From Pseudomonas sp. PD9R (GTDB lineage Bacteria > Pseudomonadota > Gammaproteobacteria > Pseudomonadales > Pseudomonadaceae), in assembly GCF_019200975.1 (NCBI RefSeq), contig NZ_JAHTMR010000008.1:78089-142088 (forward strand): a stretch of DNA of 64,000 nt, in the 5' to 3' direction. Position numbers and translations under genes: made by a program. The first letter of the stretch is position 1; every line of letters begins with the position of its first letter. The notes beneath the pieces are model-generated. The model had not been told where the DNA came from. It worked only from the letters and a program-made list of their open reading frames with translations, and searched no databases. Shown here piece after piece: positions 33,768 through 42,507 of the stretch.

Positions 33768-34529
33768 TCAGCGTGAGTTACGCAGCGCCGCTCGTTGCCG
33801 GCACGCTTCGCCAAACGCCTGGAAAATTCTCAAATAAGGAGGATTCGACAGAACCTGCCATTCCGGGTGCCATTGCACGCCGAGGGCAAAAGCCTTGCTG
33901 CGTTCGACCGAGACCGCTTCGATCAATCCATCCGGCGCGAGCGCTTCGGCACGCAGGCCGGGGGCGAGTCTGTCGATGCCCTGGCTGTGAATCGAATTGA
34001 CCTGAAACTCGGCTGGCAGATCCAGTGCCTCGAACACGCCACCCGGCTGCACATTAACGGCATGCGCCGGTGCGTATTGCACCGCCAGGTCCGGATGGTT
34101 GGCTTCGCGATGATCGAGGAAGCCAGGCAGTTCATGGACCTTCTGATGCAGACTGCCACCGAACGCCACGTTCATCTCCTGAAAGCCCCGGCAGATGCCG
34201 AGCACCGGAACGCCAGCCGCAATCGCTGCGCGAATCAGGGGAAGGGTGGTGCGATCCCGCTGGGGATCGTGTTCCGTGCCGGGAGCGCTGTCGGGGCCTT
34301 GATAGTGGAAGGGTTCCACATTCGACGGCGAGCCGGTCAGCAACAGACCGTCGAGCTGCGGGAGCAGATCATCGATTTCGGTCAGTTCAGCCAGGGAAGG
34401 AATGACGACGGGCAGCCCTAGCGCCGCAACGCTGACAGCACGCAAGTACTTGTCGCCGCTGACGTGGTAGGGGTGCAGACCAATCTGTTTGACGCATGCT
34501 GTAACGCCGATCAATGGCTTGAGTGCCAT
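33768..34529 (-). CDS. puuD: Gamma-glutamyl-GABA hydrolase, class I amidotransferase-like
   Basis: 253 residues from ATG 34529, with GAGGTG 9 bases upstream. Peptidase C26 family: nucleophile Cys in GICRGFQEMNV, catalytic His in WHPEW. It cleaves gamma-glutamyl-GABA to glutamate and GABA, the last step of the gamma-glutamylated putrescine route. It is divergent from the synthetase gene puuA; the shared 281-base promoter region has two similar AT-rich operator-like sites. Confidence 0.92.
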   Translation of the reverse strand: MALKPLIGVTACVKQIGLHPYHVSGDKYLRAVSVAALGLPVVIPSLAELTEIDDLLPQLDGLLLTGSPSNVEPFHYQGPDSAPGTEHDPQRDRTTLPLIRAAIAAGVPVLGICRGFQEMNVAFGGSLHQKVHELPGFLDHREANHPDLAVQYAPAHAVNVQPGGVFEALDLPAEFQVNSIHSQGIDRLAPGLRAEALAPDGLIEAVSVERSKAFALGVQWHPEWQVLSNPPYLRIFQAFGEACRQRAALRNSR

Positions 34530-34584
34530 TTTTATCACCTCGAAGTTTCACACTTGAACGAGCTTTTCCGGAGCTTAGCCTTGT

Positions 34585-34599
34585 TGATTTTAATTAACA
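34585..34599. promoter_or_regulatory. Candidate PuuR-type operator, puuD side
   Basis: TGATTTTAATTAACA, 56 bases before puuD's ATG. It shares TAATTAACA with the site at 34780. As I recall the E. coli PuuR site (AAAATATAATGAACA), 10 of 15 positions agree. Confidence 0.4.
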
Positions 34600-34779
34600 A
34601 CTCTCATGTAAAAAATTCTAAACGCCATACGTCTGAAGTTGAGGATTTACGCGTGTTTCAGGGGTGATGTGGCACTCTCGTGCCGCTGAAAGGCCCGAAA
34701 ATAAACGCTGAAAGGCTGAGTGTTCGCTATTGACTTCACTTTGCCTTTCGGATTGACTGGGCTCGTGAAAGGGTAGTGA

Positions 34780-34794
34780 ACATAATAATTAACA
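34780..34794. promoter_or_regulatory. Candidate PuuR-type operator, puuA side
   Basis: ACATAATAATTAACA, ending 16 bases before the puuA ATG. 11 of 15 positions agree with the E. coli PuuR site as I recall it, and it shares TAATTAACA with the site at 34585. Its place next to the start codon would suit repression. Confidence 0.42.
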
Positions 34795-34810
34795 GCTAAA
34801 TAGGTGCATC

Positions 34811-36187
34811 ATGTCGGTCCCTCTGCGTACCGTTCAACTCAACGAAGCAAACGCATTCCTTAAGAAATATCCTGAGGTTTTGTACGTCGACCTTCTGATT
34901 GCGGATATGAACGGTGTGGTGCGCGGCAAGCGCATCGAACGCACCAGTCTTCATAAGGTTTACGAAAAAGGCATTAACCTGCCGGCATCTCTGTTTGCTC
35001 TGGATATCAATGGTTCTACGGTGGAAAGCACCGGCCTGGGTCTGGACATCGGCGACTCCGACCGGATCTGCTACCCAATCCCCGGCACCCTGAGCATCGA
35101 GCCATGGCAGAAGCGCCCAACTGCGCAACTGTTAATGACCATGCACGAACTCGAAGGACAGCCGTTCTTCGCCGATCCGCGTGAAGTGCTGGCTAACGTG
35201 GTACGCAAGTTCGACGAAATGGGCCTGACCATCTGCGCCGCGTTCGAACTGGAGTTCTACCTGATCGACCAGGACAACGTGAACGGTCGGCCTCAGTCGC
35301 CACGTTCGCCGGTGTCCGGCAAGCGTCCGATGTCGACTCAGGTGTACCTGATCGACGACCTCGACGAATACGTGGACTGCCTGCAAGACATCCTCGAAGG
35401 CGCGAAAGAGCAGGGCATCCCGGCTGACGCCATCGTCAAGGAAAGCGCCCCGGCGCAGTTCGAGGTCAACCTGCACCACGTGGCCGACCCGATCAAGGCT
35501 TGCGACTACGCCGTCCTGCTCAAGCGTCTGGTGAAAAACATCGCCTACGACCACGAGATGGACACCACCTTCATGGCCAAGCCGTATCCTGGCCAGGCGG
35601 GTAACGGTCTGCACGTCCACATTTCGATTCTCGACAAAGAAGGCAACAACATCTTTGCCAGCGAGGATCCCGAGCAGAACGCCGCGCTGCGTCACGCGAT
35701 CGGCGGTGTGCTCGAGACCCTGCCGGCGCAGATGGCGTTCCTTTGCCCGAACGTCAACTCGTACCGTCGCTTCGGCGCGCAGTTCTATGTACCGAATTCG
35801 CCGAGCTGGGGCATCGACAACCGTACCGTAGCCGTGCGTGTGCCGACCGGTTCGCCGGACTCCGTGCGCATCGAGCATCGTGTAGCCGGTGCCGACGCCA
35901 ACCCGTACCTGCTGATGGCGTCGGTTCTGGCCGGTGTTCACCACGGCCTGACCAACAAGATCGAACCGGGCGCTCCGGTGGAAGGCAACAGCTACGAGCA
36001 GAACGAGCAGAGCCTGCCGAACAACCTGCGCGATGCACTGCGCGAACTGGACGACAGCGAAGTCATGGCCAAATACATCGACCCGCTGTACATCGACGTG
36101 TTCGTGGCGTGCAAGGAAAGCGAGCTGGCGGAGTTCGAGAACTCCATCTCCGACCTTGAGTACAACTGGTACTTGCACACGGTCTGA
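34811..36187 (+). CDS. puuA: Gamma-glutamylputrescine synthetase (glutamine-synthetase family)
   Basis: 458 residues of the GS-like gamma-glutamylpolyamine synthetase group. It joins glutamate to the amine using ATP. Visible: LDLLIADMNGVVRGKRI-like N-terminal region, the metal-binding catalytic segments FELEFYLID and GNGLHVHISI, and NSYRRFG followed by APSWGIDNRTVAVRVP-like ATP/glutamate-binding segments. P. aeruginosa has several paralogues (SpuB/SpuI/PauA types), so the exact amine is not certain. It is followed by a weak hairpin and a REP element. Confidence 0.92.
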   Translation: MSVPLRTVQLNEANAFLKKYPEVLYVDLLIADMNGVVRGKRIERTSLHKVYEKGINLPASLFALDINGSTVESTGLGLDIGDSDRICYPIPGTLSIEPWQKRPTAQLLMTMHELEGQPFFADPREVLANVVRKFDEMGLTICAAFELEFYLIDQDNVNGRPQSPRSPVSGKRPMSTQVYLIDDLDEYVDCLQDILEGAKEQGIPADAIVKESAPAQFEVNLHHVADPIKACDYAVLLKRLVKNIAYDHEMDTTFMAKPYPGQAGNGLHVHISILDKEGNNIFASEDPEQNAALRHAIGGVLETLPAQMAFLCPNVNSYRRFGAQFYVPNSPSWGIDNRTVAVRVPTGSPDSVRIEHRVAGADANPYLLMASVLAGVHHGLTNKIEPGAPVEGNSYEQNEQSLPNNLRDALRELDDSEVMAKYIDPLYIDVFVACKESELAEFENSISDLEYNWYLHTV

Positions 36188-36196
36188 TTGGCAGCT

Positions 36197-36221
36197 ACCC
36201 GCCACACCCTTGATGGCGGGT
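36197..36221 (+). terminator. Hairpin after puuA
   Basis: ACCCGCCA (36197-36204) pairs with TGGCGGGT (36214-36221). No T-run follows, so read-through into puuC is likely. Confidence 0.4.
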
Positions 36222-36228
36222 GACTGCC

Positions 36229-36312
36229 CCTATAGGAGCTGCCGAAGGCTGCGATCTTTTGACTTTTGTTTTCAAGATCAAAAGATCGCAGCCTTCGGCA
36301 GCTCCTACAGGG
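36229..36312. repeat. REP-type inverted repeat between puuA and puuC
   Basis: Arms TAGGAGCTGCCGAAGGCTGC and GCAGCCTTCGGCAGCTCCTA are perfect complements, with GATCTTTTGA/TCAAAAGATC inside. Confidence 0.9.
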
Positions 36313-36384
36313 ATCGGGTTTCAAATTTTTGATTAAAGGCATTCAGCCCGACGATCATCTAATCCCCTGCGTCGAGTCACAACA

Positions 36385-37875
36385 ATGACAATTACTCGCA
36401 GCGATTGGGAGCAACGCTTCCAGTCCCTAACAATAGAAAGCCGTGCCTTCATCGACGGCCAGTATTGCGCGGCCGCCAGCGGCGCCACGTTCGAATGCAT
36501 CAGCCCGGTGGACGGTCGTTTTCTGGCGAACGTCGCCAGCACCGATGAAGCCGATGCGAACGCGGCCGTAGCCGTTGCCCGTCGCACCTTTGAATCCGGC
36601 GTCTGGGCCAACCTGGCCCCGGCCGAGCGCAAGCGTGTCCTGATCCGTTTTGCCGACCTGATCCTGGCGAACCAGGAAGAACTGGCGCTGCTCGAAACCC
36701 TCGACATGGGCAAGCCGATCAGCGACTCGATGAACGTCGACATTCCGGCCACCGCCAACGCGATCCGCTGGACCGCCGAAGCCATCGACAAGATCTACGA
36801 CGAAGTCGCCGCTACGCCGCGTGATCAACTGGGCCTGGTGACGCGCGAAGCGGTCGGCGTGGTCGCTGCCATCGTGCCGTGGAACTTCCCGCTGATCATG
36901 GCCAGTTGGAAATTCGCCCCTGCCTTGGCGATGGGTAACTCGTTCATCCTCAAGCCGTCGGAAAAGTCGCCGCTGACTGCAATCCGAATTGCGCAACTGG
37001 CACTGGACGCCGGTATCCCGAAAGGCGTGTTCAACGTCCTGCCGGGTTACGGTCACACCGTCGGTAAGGCCTTGGCGTTGCACATGGACGTCGACGTGCT
37101 GGCCTTCACTGGCTCCACGACGATTGCCAAGCAACTGATGATTTACGCCGGCCAAAGCAATATGAAACGCGTTTGGGCAGAAGCAGGGGGCAAGAGCCCG
37201 AACGTGGTGTTCGCCGATGCGCCGGATTTGCGCGCGGCTGCACAAGCTGCGGCCAGCGGCATCGCCTTCAACCAGGGCGAAGTCTGCACCGCCGGCTCGC
37301 GCTTGCTGGTGGAGCGTTCGATTCGTGAGCAATTCATCCCGCTGCTGGTGGAAGCACTGCAAGCGTGGAAACCGGGCCATGCACTTGACCCTGCGACCAC
37401 CGTCGGCGCAGTCGTCGATCAGCGTCAACTGGACAACGTGCTGCGCTACATCGGCATTGGCAAAGAGCAGGGTGCCGAGCTGATTGCTGGCGGCCAGCGC
37501 ACCCTCGAAGACACCGGTGGCCTGTACGTGGAACCGGCGATTTTCGACGGCGTGACCAACGCCATGACCATCGCCCAGGAAGAAATCTTCGGCCCTGTGT
37601 TGTCGGTGATCACCTTCGACACCGCTGAAGAAGCCTTGCAAATCGCCAACGACAGCATCTTCGGCCTGGCGGCAGGCGTGTGGACCAGCAACCTGAGCAA
37701 GGCCCACACCTTTGCCCGTGGCTTGCGCGCCGGCAGCGTCTGGGTCAACCAGTACGACGGCGGTGACATGACCGCGCCGTTCGGTGGGTTCAAGCAGTCG
37801 GGTAACGGTCGGGATAAATCGCTGCATGCTTTCGACAAGTACACCGAACTCAAAGCGACCTGGATCAAGCTCTAA
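36385..37875 (+). CDS. puuC: Gamma-glutamyl-gamma-aminobutyraldehyde dehydrogenase
   Basis: 496 residues of the NAD(P)-dependent aldehyde dehydrogenase family. Catalytic Cys in NQGEVCTAGSR, general-base Glu in WAEAGGKSPNVVF, nucleotide-binding FTGSTTIAKQ, Asn in PWNFPLIMASWK. It oxidises the aldehyde formed by PuuB to gamma-glutamyl-GABA. Its place between puuA and puuB fixes the role better than sequence alone. Confidence 0.93.
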   Translation: MTITRSDWEQRFQSLTIESRAFIDGQYCAAASGATFECISPVDGRFLANVASTDEADANAAVAVARRTFESGVWANLAPAERKRVLIRFADLILANQEELALLETLDMGKPISDSMNVDIPATANAIRWTAEAIDKIYDEVAATPRDQLGLVTREAVGVVAAIVPWNFPLIMASWKFAPALAMGNSFILKPSEKSPLTAIRIAQLALDAGIPKGVFNVLPGYGHTVGKALALHMDVDVLAFTGSTTIAKQLMIYAGQSNMKRVWAEAGGKSPNVVFADAPDLRAAAQAAASGIAFNQGEVCTAGSRLLVERSIREQFIPLLVEALQAWKPGHALDPATTVGAVVDQRQLDNVLRYIGIGKEQGAELIAGGQRTLEDTGGLYVEPAIFDGVTNAMTIAQEEIFGPVLSVITFDTAEEALQIANDSIFGLAAGVWTSNLSKAHTFARGLRAGSVWVNQYDGGDMTAPFGGFKQSGNGRDKSLHAFDKYTELKATWIKL

Positions 37876-37929
37876 TACTTTTTACAACGACGGTCGCCGG
37901 CACGCTGCCTTCGGCCATCGGAGAAACCT

Positions 37930-39213
37930 ATGAAGCAGACACATGTAAACAGCTACTACGCCGCCACTCGCAACTTCACTGGCGACTTCCCGATTCTGGA
38001 AGAACTGGTCGAATGCGATGTCTGCGTGATCGGCGCCGGCTACACCGGCCTGTCCTCGGCGCTGTTCCTCGCCGAAGCGGGTTATAGCGTGACCGTGCTG
38101 GAAGCCGCCAAGGTCGGCTTCGGCGCCAGCGGTCGCAACGGCGGTCAACTGGTCAACTCCTACAGCCGCGACGTCGATGTCATCGAAGAGCGCTATGGCG
38201 ACAGGACTGCCGAAGTTCTCGGTAGCATGATTTTCGAAGGCGCCGACATCATTCGTCAGCGCATACAGCACTACGACATCCAGTGCGATTACCGTCCGGG
38301 TGGCATCTTCGCGGCAATGAACAAGAAGCAGCTCAAAGGCTTGGGCGAGCAGAAGAAAAGCTGGGAACGCTACGGCAACAAGAACCTGAAGATGCTCGAC
38401 GCGGCTGAGATCAAGCGCGAAATCGGTTCCGACGCTTACGTCGGCGGCCTGCTGGACATGCAGGGCGGCCACATTCATCCGCTGAACCTGGCCCTCGGCG
38501 AAGCCTCGGCGATCATTGGCCTGGGCGGCAAGATTTACGAGCAGTCGGCGGCGGTGGAAATCACCTACGGCGAACCGATCACCGTGCGCACTGCCAAAGG
38601 TGTGGTCCGCGCCAAGTACTTGCTGATCGCTGGCAACGCTTACCTGCCACAAGGCCTCGACAACCGTGTGACCAGCAAGAGCATGCCGTGCGGTTCGCAG
38701 ATCGTCGTCACCGAGCCATTGTCGGAGCAGCAGGCCCGCAGCCTGATCACGAACAACTACTGCGTCGAAGACTGCAATTACCTGCTCGACTACTACCGCC
38801 TGACCGCAGATAACCGCTTGCTCTACGGCGGTGGTGTGGTCTACGGCGCGCGTGAGCCGAACGACATCGAGCAGCTGATCAAGCCAAAAATCCTCAAAAC
38901 CTTCCCGCAATTGAAGGACGTGAAGATCGACTACCGCTGGACCGGCAACTTCCTGCTGACCATGTCGCGCATGCCGCAATTCGGCCGAATCGAGAAAAAC
39001 GCCTATTACATGCAGGGCTACAGCGGCCACGGCGTCACCTGTTCGCACCTGGCGGGCAAATTGATCTCGGAAATGATTCGTGGCGACGCCGAGCGTTTCG
39101 ACGCGTTCGCATCCTTGCCGCACATGCCGATGCTCGGAGGCCGCACGTTCTCGGCACCGCTGACCGCCATGGGTGCCGCGTATTACGCGCTGCGCGACCG
39201 TTTCGGCATCTAA
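37930..39213 (+). CDS. puuB: Gamma-glutamylputrescine oxidase, FAD-dependent
   Basis: 427 residues of the DAO/GlcD-type flavoenzymes. FAD-binding CDVCVIGAGYTGLSSALFLAEAG followed by an acidic residue at the strand-2 end (VLEAA), plus SGRNGGQLVNSYSRD and the C-terminal MPQFGRIEKNAYYMQGYSGH. It oxidises gamma-glutamylputrescine to the aldehyde with release of ammonia and H2O2. It lies 54 bases after puuC with GGAGAAACC before the ATG and is ended by a good terminator. Confidence 0.92.
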   Translation: MKQTHVNSYYAATRNFTGDFPILEELVECDVCVIGAGYTGLSSALFLAEAGYSVTVLEAAKVGFGASGRNGGQLVNSYSRDVDVIEERYGDRTAEVLGSMIFEGADIIRQRIQHYDIQCDYRPGGIFAAMNKKQLKGLGEQKKSWERYGNKNLKMLDAAEIKREIGSDAYVGGLLDMQGGHIHPLNLALGEASAIIGLGGKIYEQSAAVEITYGEPITVRTAKGVVRAKYLLIAGNAYLPQGLDNRVTSKSMPCGSQIVVTEPLSEQQARSLITNNYCVEDCNYLLDYYRLTADNRLLYGGGVVYGAREPNDIEQLIKPKILKTFPQLKDVKIDYRWTGNFLLTMSRMPQFGRIEKNAYYMQGYSGHGVTCSHLAGKLISEMIRGDAERFDAFASLPHMPMLGGRTFSAPLTAMGAAYYALRDRFGI

Positions 39214-39224
39214 GCTTTACCTCG

Positions 39225-39259
39225 CCGGCGCCTCCCCCAAAAGGGGCCGCCGGTTTTTT
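39225..39259 (+). terminator. Rho-independent terminator after puuB
   Basis: CCGGCGCCTCCCC pairs with GGGGCCGCCGG (one small bulge), followed by TTTTTT at 39253-39258. Confidence 0.82.
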
Positions 39260-39282
39260 AAATACTGGAATCACCGCAACCC

Positions 39283-39370
39283 CCTGTAGGAGCTGCCGCA
39301 GGCTGCGATCTTTTGATCTTGTTTGTAAGATCAAGATCAAAAGATCGCAGCCTGCGGCAGCTCCTACAGG
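39283..39370. repeat. REP-type inverted repeat between puuB and puuR
   Basis: Arms CCTGTAGGAGCTGCCGCAGG and CCTGCGGCAGCTCCTACAGG are perfect complements, enclosing GATCTTTTGATCTTG/CAAGATCAAAAGATC-like inner arms. The rest of the 330-base gap 39214-39543 should hold the puuR promoter; I see no clear boxes. Confidence 0.9.
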
Positions 39371-39543
39371 TTTGTGGATTGTTTGACGAAGCTGATTTTT
39401 ACCGCCGTTTATCGAACCTGCTGAGCAACACCAACAAACGTGATTTAATAGCCGCCTTTCACGGTTCAGGGACAGGGAAACGGCAGGATCTGCGCCTGTT
39501 TTCCACCCCCATTACCCTTAAGTCGTTCTCACATAAGGCTGTC

Positions 39544-40092
39544 ATGGATACGGGTTCTCGACTCAAATTAGTACGCGAAAGCTACAAATTGTCCCAGCGC
39601 GAGCTGGCCCGGCGTAGCGGCGTCACCAATGCCACCATTTCCCTGATCGAACAGAATCGCGTCAGTCCTTCCGTCAGCTCATTGAAAAAGCTGCTCGAAG
39701 GCATTCCCATGTCCCTGGCGGACTTCTTCACCTTCGATCAACCCCCGCGCGAGCATCAATACGTGTTCCGCGCCAACGAACAACCAGACCTCGGCCGCCA
39801 TGGCCTGCGCCTGCTGCTGATCGGCGCCTCTGTGCCGAGCCGGCAAATGCGTCTGCTGCGCGAGCAATACGCGCCTGGGGCCAGTTCCGGGGAAGAGCCG
39901 ATCGTGCACGCCGAAGGTGAGGAGTGCGGGTTGGTGACCCGGGGGACGGTTGAGCTCACAGTCGATGGGCAGATCAGCGTATTGAATGCCGGGGATGGCT
40001 ATTACTTCCCGACGACGTTGCCGCATCGGTTTCGCAACATTGGGGCGGATGAGGCGGAGATTATTAGCGCTAACACGCCGGCGAACTTCTAA
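39544..40092 (+). CDS. puuR: PuuR-type XRE-cupin transcriptional regulator
   Basis: 182 residues from ATG 39544: helix-turn-helix at about 5-60 (LKLVRESYKLSQRELARRSG, then VTNATISLIEQNRVSPSVSS) and a cupin at about 105-178 (EEPIVHAEGEECGLVTRGTVEL, then YYFPTTLPHRFRN). In E. coli PuuR represses the puu genes and is released by putrescine. Position next to puuACB and operator-like sites at the puuD-puuA divergence support that role. It has its own start after a REP, so it may be transcribed separately. Confidence 0.9.
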   Translation: MDTGSRLKLVRESYKLSQRELARRSGVTNATISLIEQNRVSPSVSSLKKLLEGIPMSLADFFTFDQPPREHQYVFRANEQPDLGRHGLRLLLIGASVPSRQMRLLREQYAPGASSGEEPIVHAEGEECGLVTRGTVELTVDGQISVLNAGDGYYFPTTLPHRFRNIGADEAEIISANTPANF

Positions 40093-40156
40093 CAGTAAAC
40101 GCCAGCTAAAAAGCCCGATTTATCGGTGATGCGGTTCACAAACTCGAACACTGTGG

Positions 40157-40250
40157 CTGTGGCGAGGGAGCTTGCTCCCGCCGGGGCGCGAAGCGGCCCT
40201 AAAAACGGGACTGCTGCGCAGTCCACGGGACCAAGCTCCCTCGCCACAGG
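40157..40250. repeat. REP-type inverted repeat (GGCGAGGGAGC family)
   Basis: Arms CTGTGGCGAGGGAGCTTG and CAAGCTCCCTCGCCACAG, with an inner GGACTGCTGCGCAGTCC hairpin. A third REP sequence type in this window. Confidence 0.85.
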
Positions 40251-40336
40251 TTACTTATTGTTCGTTCTATCTTTTAGTGAAAAGCATTGGAATTCATGTG
40301 AGCTCTTTTGTTTGAAATCGCGCAGCGATGAGCCGC

Positions 40337-40555
40337 TTATTGTCTTGCCTGCGCTGAATTCGGGCTGTGAGCAATATGTTTCGGTCCCACCAACGCCCAA
40401 AGTATCAGCCCAATCAGTGGCACAAACACGATCACTACCATCCATACCCCTTTGGTGCTCGCTTTCCCCTCGCTTTTACGCACCCGGTTAATCGCCCATA
40501 ACTCGATCAGCAGAAGCACGGCTGCGAGTACGATCCACGTCGTTTCGTTTGGCAT
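40337..40555 (-). CDS. Small membrane protein, PLDc_N-like
   Basis: 72 residues with two membrane segments (about 6-24 and 38-58). WMVVIVFVPLIGLILWALVGPK resembles the N-terminal segment shared with cardiolipin synthases (PLDc_N). AGGAGG 6 bases before ATG makes expression credible. A small integral inner-membrane protein; function unknown. Confidence 0.8.
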   Translation of the reverse strand: MPNETTWIVLAAVLLLIELWAINRVRKSEGKASTKGVWMVVIVFVPLIGLILWALVGPKHIAHSPNSAQARQ

Positions 40556-40614
40556 GAGTCACCTCCTGATAGTCATTCAGTTAGGTGAGCTCCCGCACGC
40601 AGGGTTCATTAAAT

Positions 40615-41043
40615 TTAAGGTGTCGCTTTCCAGTGACCTCCGCCCGATTCGCAATCAATCCTGGCTTGATCAATGTGCTCTGCACCGTAGTAGTAAGTCG
40701 TGACCTGCGCATTGTTGGGAATGTTGAGCGACTTGCTGTTCTTGTCCTTGCTGGTGGAATGCGGATTGGCCAGCGATTCCTGGGTCAGAGTCGCAATGCA
40801 GGTGGCTTGATAGTGATCGGCACAATGTTCGACCTTTTTCTTGGCGCTGGTCAGCATGTCTTTGCTTTCATTACTGCATGACCAGTCGATGGAATTGACC
40901 GGCATGCCTTCGTACTCGTAGCAGCTGTGCGTTTCGACCACGGGTACGGAAGGGCTTTCAGAGCGGGTCAGCACGTCGCAGCCTTCAGCGGCGGCCAAGG
41001 TGGGAATGAAACAGGCGATCAGAAGCAGACGTCTACTGTTCAT
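40615..41043 (-). CDS. Secreted hypothetical protein with paired cysteines
   Basis: 142 residues with signal peptide MNSRRLLLIACFIPTLAAA. The mature part has six cysteines (CDVL, HSCYEY, WSCSN, EHCAD, ATCIA, IDCES), an even number suited to disulphides in the periplasm. ATG 41043 is preferred to a start 26 codons upstream because GGAGAGG precedes it and the signal begins there. No family recognised. Confidence 0.75.
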   Translation of the reverse strand: MNSRRLLLIACFIPTLAAAEGCDVLTRSESPSVPVVETHSCYEYEGMPVNSIDWSCSNESKDMLTSAKKKVEHCADHYQATCIATLTQESLANPHSTSKDKNSKSLNIPNNAQVTTYYYGAEHIDQARIDCESGGGHWKATP

Positions 41044-41171
41044 CGGAATTTCCTCTCCAATGGCGCCTTGCTTGCTCAATGAGCGGCGCTTATAAGAGTT
41101 TCGAAACACGATGTCGCTCACGGTTCAATCCGTTTGACGAGTACGCGAGCTGACCTCTTCTGCTTGCGCTG

Positions 41172-42080
41172 TCACTTTTCAATAAAGTCCCGAATGGCCT
41201 TGATCGTCTGCACCGGTGCTTCTTCCATCAACCAATGCCCAGCCCCCGGCACCACAACCTCGGTGACGTTATCCGCCGCGTTGCGCATCACAATCGCTTC
41301 ATTGGCGCCGAAGGATTTTTCACCGCCGACTGCCAGTACCGGCATGGTCAGGCGTGTTGCCATTGACGCCTTGTTGTCCACTTCATCCTGACGAATGCTG
41401 CGAAACTGGGCGAATGCCGCCTGCATGTTGCCGGGGCGGGCGTAAAGTTTGGCGTAGTGTTGGCGGGTCTCTTCGTCGATCTTGGCCGGGTTACCTGCGA
41501 ACTCGTTCCAGAAGCGGTCCAGGTAGATGCGCTCCCGACCGGCCACCAGCCGCTGCATGTCCGGCCCGCCGAAGTCGAAGTGCCAGAGCATCGGGGAGCG
41601 CACGATGTCGTTCCAGGGTGGAATGCCAGGCACCGGCGCATCCATCACCACCAGGCGATCAGTAAGCTGCGGGTAACGCGAGGCGTAGGCGAAGGCGACC
41701 ATGGTGCCGATGTCGTGGCCGACGACCACTGAATGCTCGATCCCCAGTGCGGCCAGCACGCCTCGGATGTCGCCGGCCTGGGTCTTTTTGTCATAGCCGC
41801 TTTCCGGGAGCGACGACAAACCCATGCCGCGCAAGTCCGGCACCACGACGGTGTGATCCTTGGCCAGGTCCGCCGCCAGTGGCGCCCACATGTCGCCGGT
41901 GTCGCCGAAACCGTGCAGCAACACCACGGCGGGACCTTTGCCGCCAACGCGCACGTGGATTGTGGCGCCTTCGACTTTGATGTCCTGGGTGCGGAAGGCG
42001 GCAGGGAACGGCGTCACCGCTGCGTGTGCTGGAAGGCTAAGCGCCAATAACGTCAAAGCAGTCAGCAGAGTGCGGAACAT
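41172..42080 (-). CDS. Exported alpha/beta hydrolase, epoxide-hydrolase-like
   Basis: 302 residues with signal peptide MFRTLLTALTLLALSLPAHA. Oxyanion motif HGFGDTG and nucleophile elbow VVGHDIGTM with Asp, not Ser, which places it among epoxide hydrolases and haloalkanoate dehalogenases. Catalytic His in GAGHWLMEEAP. The cap region (LWHFDFGG..ERIYLDRFWNEF) resembles the secreted Cif epoxide hydrolase of P. aeruginosa, with the His of WHF kept. The Tyr expected before Arg (YR) is Phe here (AQFRS) by hand alignment, so epoxide opening is doubtful and another substrate is possible. Confidence 0.88.
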   Translation of the reverse strand: MFRTLLTALTLLALSLPAHAAVTPFPAAFRTQDIKVEGATIHVRVGGKGPAVVLLHGFGDTGDMWAPLAADLAKDHTVVVPDLRGMGLSSLPESGYDKKTQAGDIRGVLAALGIEHSVVVGHDIGTMVAFAYASRYPQLTDRLVVMDAPVPGIPPWNDIVRSPMLWHFDFGGPDMQRLVAGRERIYLDRFWNEFAGNPAKIDEETRQHYAKLYARPGNMQAAFAQFRSIRQDEVDNKASMATRLTMPVLAVGGEKSFGANEAIVMRNAADNVTEVVVPGAGHWLMEEAPVQTIKAIRDFIEK

Positions 42081-42157
42081 GACGATGTCTCCAAGTGTGC
42101 GCAGGGAAGCGCTGAGGTGCGCTTTATCTGTCGGAGAGCGTAGACGGGGCAGGCAGT

Positions 42158-42184
42158 AAAAACCCGCAGCGATGCGGGTTTTTT
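42158..42184. terminator. Bidirectional rho-independent terminator
   Basis: AAAAACCCGCA pairs with TGCGGGTTTTTT, loop GCGA. T-runs on both strands. It ends the small gene at 42200 (reading leftward) before the hydrolase promoter. Confidence 0.85.
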
Positions 42185-42199
42185 ATGACTGACAACGGG

Positions 42200-42493
42200 T
42201 CATTGGCCTTTAGGCGTATCAAACCCGCGTTGCTCTATTACCCGAAACACATCGGTAACGTCCTGGAGCAGGATTTTCGCGATGTTGGCGACGGTGTTGA
42301 TGTCGTTCTCGGCGTAGTCGGGGAGGCTGGTGCAGGCCATGAGGCTCAGGTAGGGCAGGACGGCGTTGAGGCGTTCGCTGACGCAATTGTGGAGTTCGCG
42401 CAGTGGGGCGTCGCTGTCAATCAGGAGGACAGGGTAGCTGGTGCCGAATTGGGTCAGGGGGGTGAAGCGGCGTGGCGGAAGTGAATTGATCAT
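42200..42493 (-). CDS. Small Pseudomonas protein, DUF3077/DUF6124-like
   Basis: 97 residues, soluble. The core PLRELHNCVSERLNAVLPYL and SLPDYAENDINTVANIAKIL resembles small helical proteins common in Pseudomonas; I am not sure which DUF applies. ATG 42493 follows AAGGA at about 8 bases. Its transcript would carry a long structured leader with a possible 39-codon leader ORF. Confidence 0.8.
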   Translation of the reverse strand: MINSLPPRRFTPLTQFGTSYPVLLIDSDAPLRELHNCVSERLNAVLPYLSLMACTSLPDYAENDINTVANIAKILLQDVTDVFRVIEQRGFDTPKGQ

Positions 42494-42507
42494 TGGAAAT
42501 CCTTAGC

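Noticed and set aside
39313..39543. N-terminal extension of puuR
   Set aside because: The frame is open upstream, but it runs through a REP palindrome and the helix-turn-helix begins right after ATG 39544.
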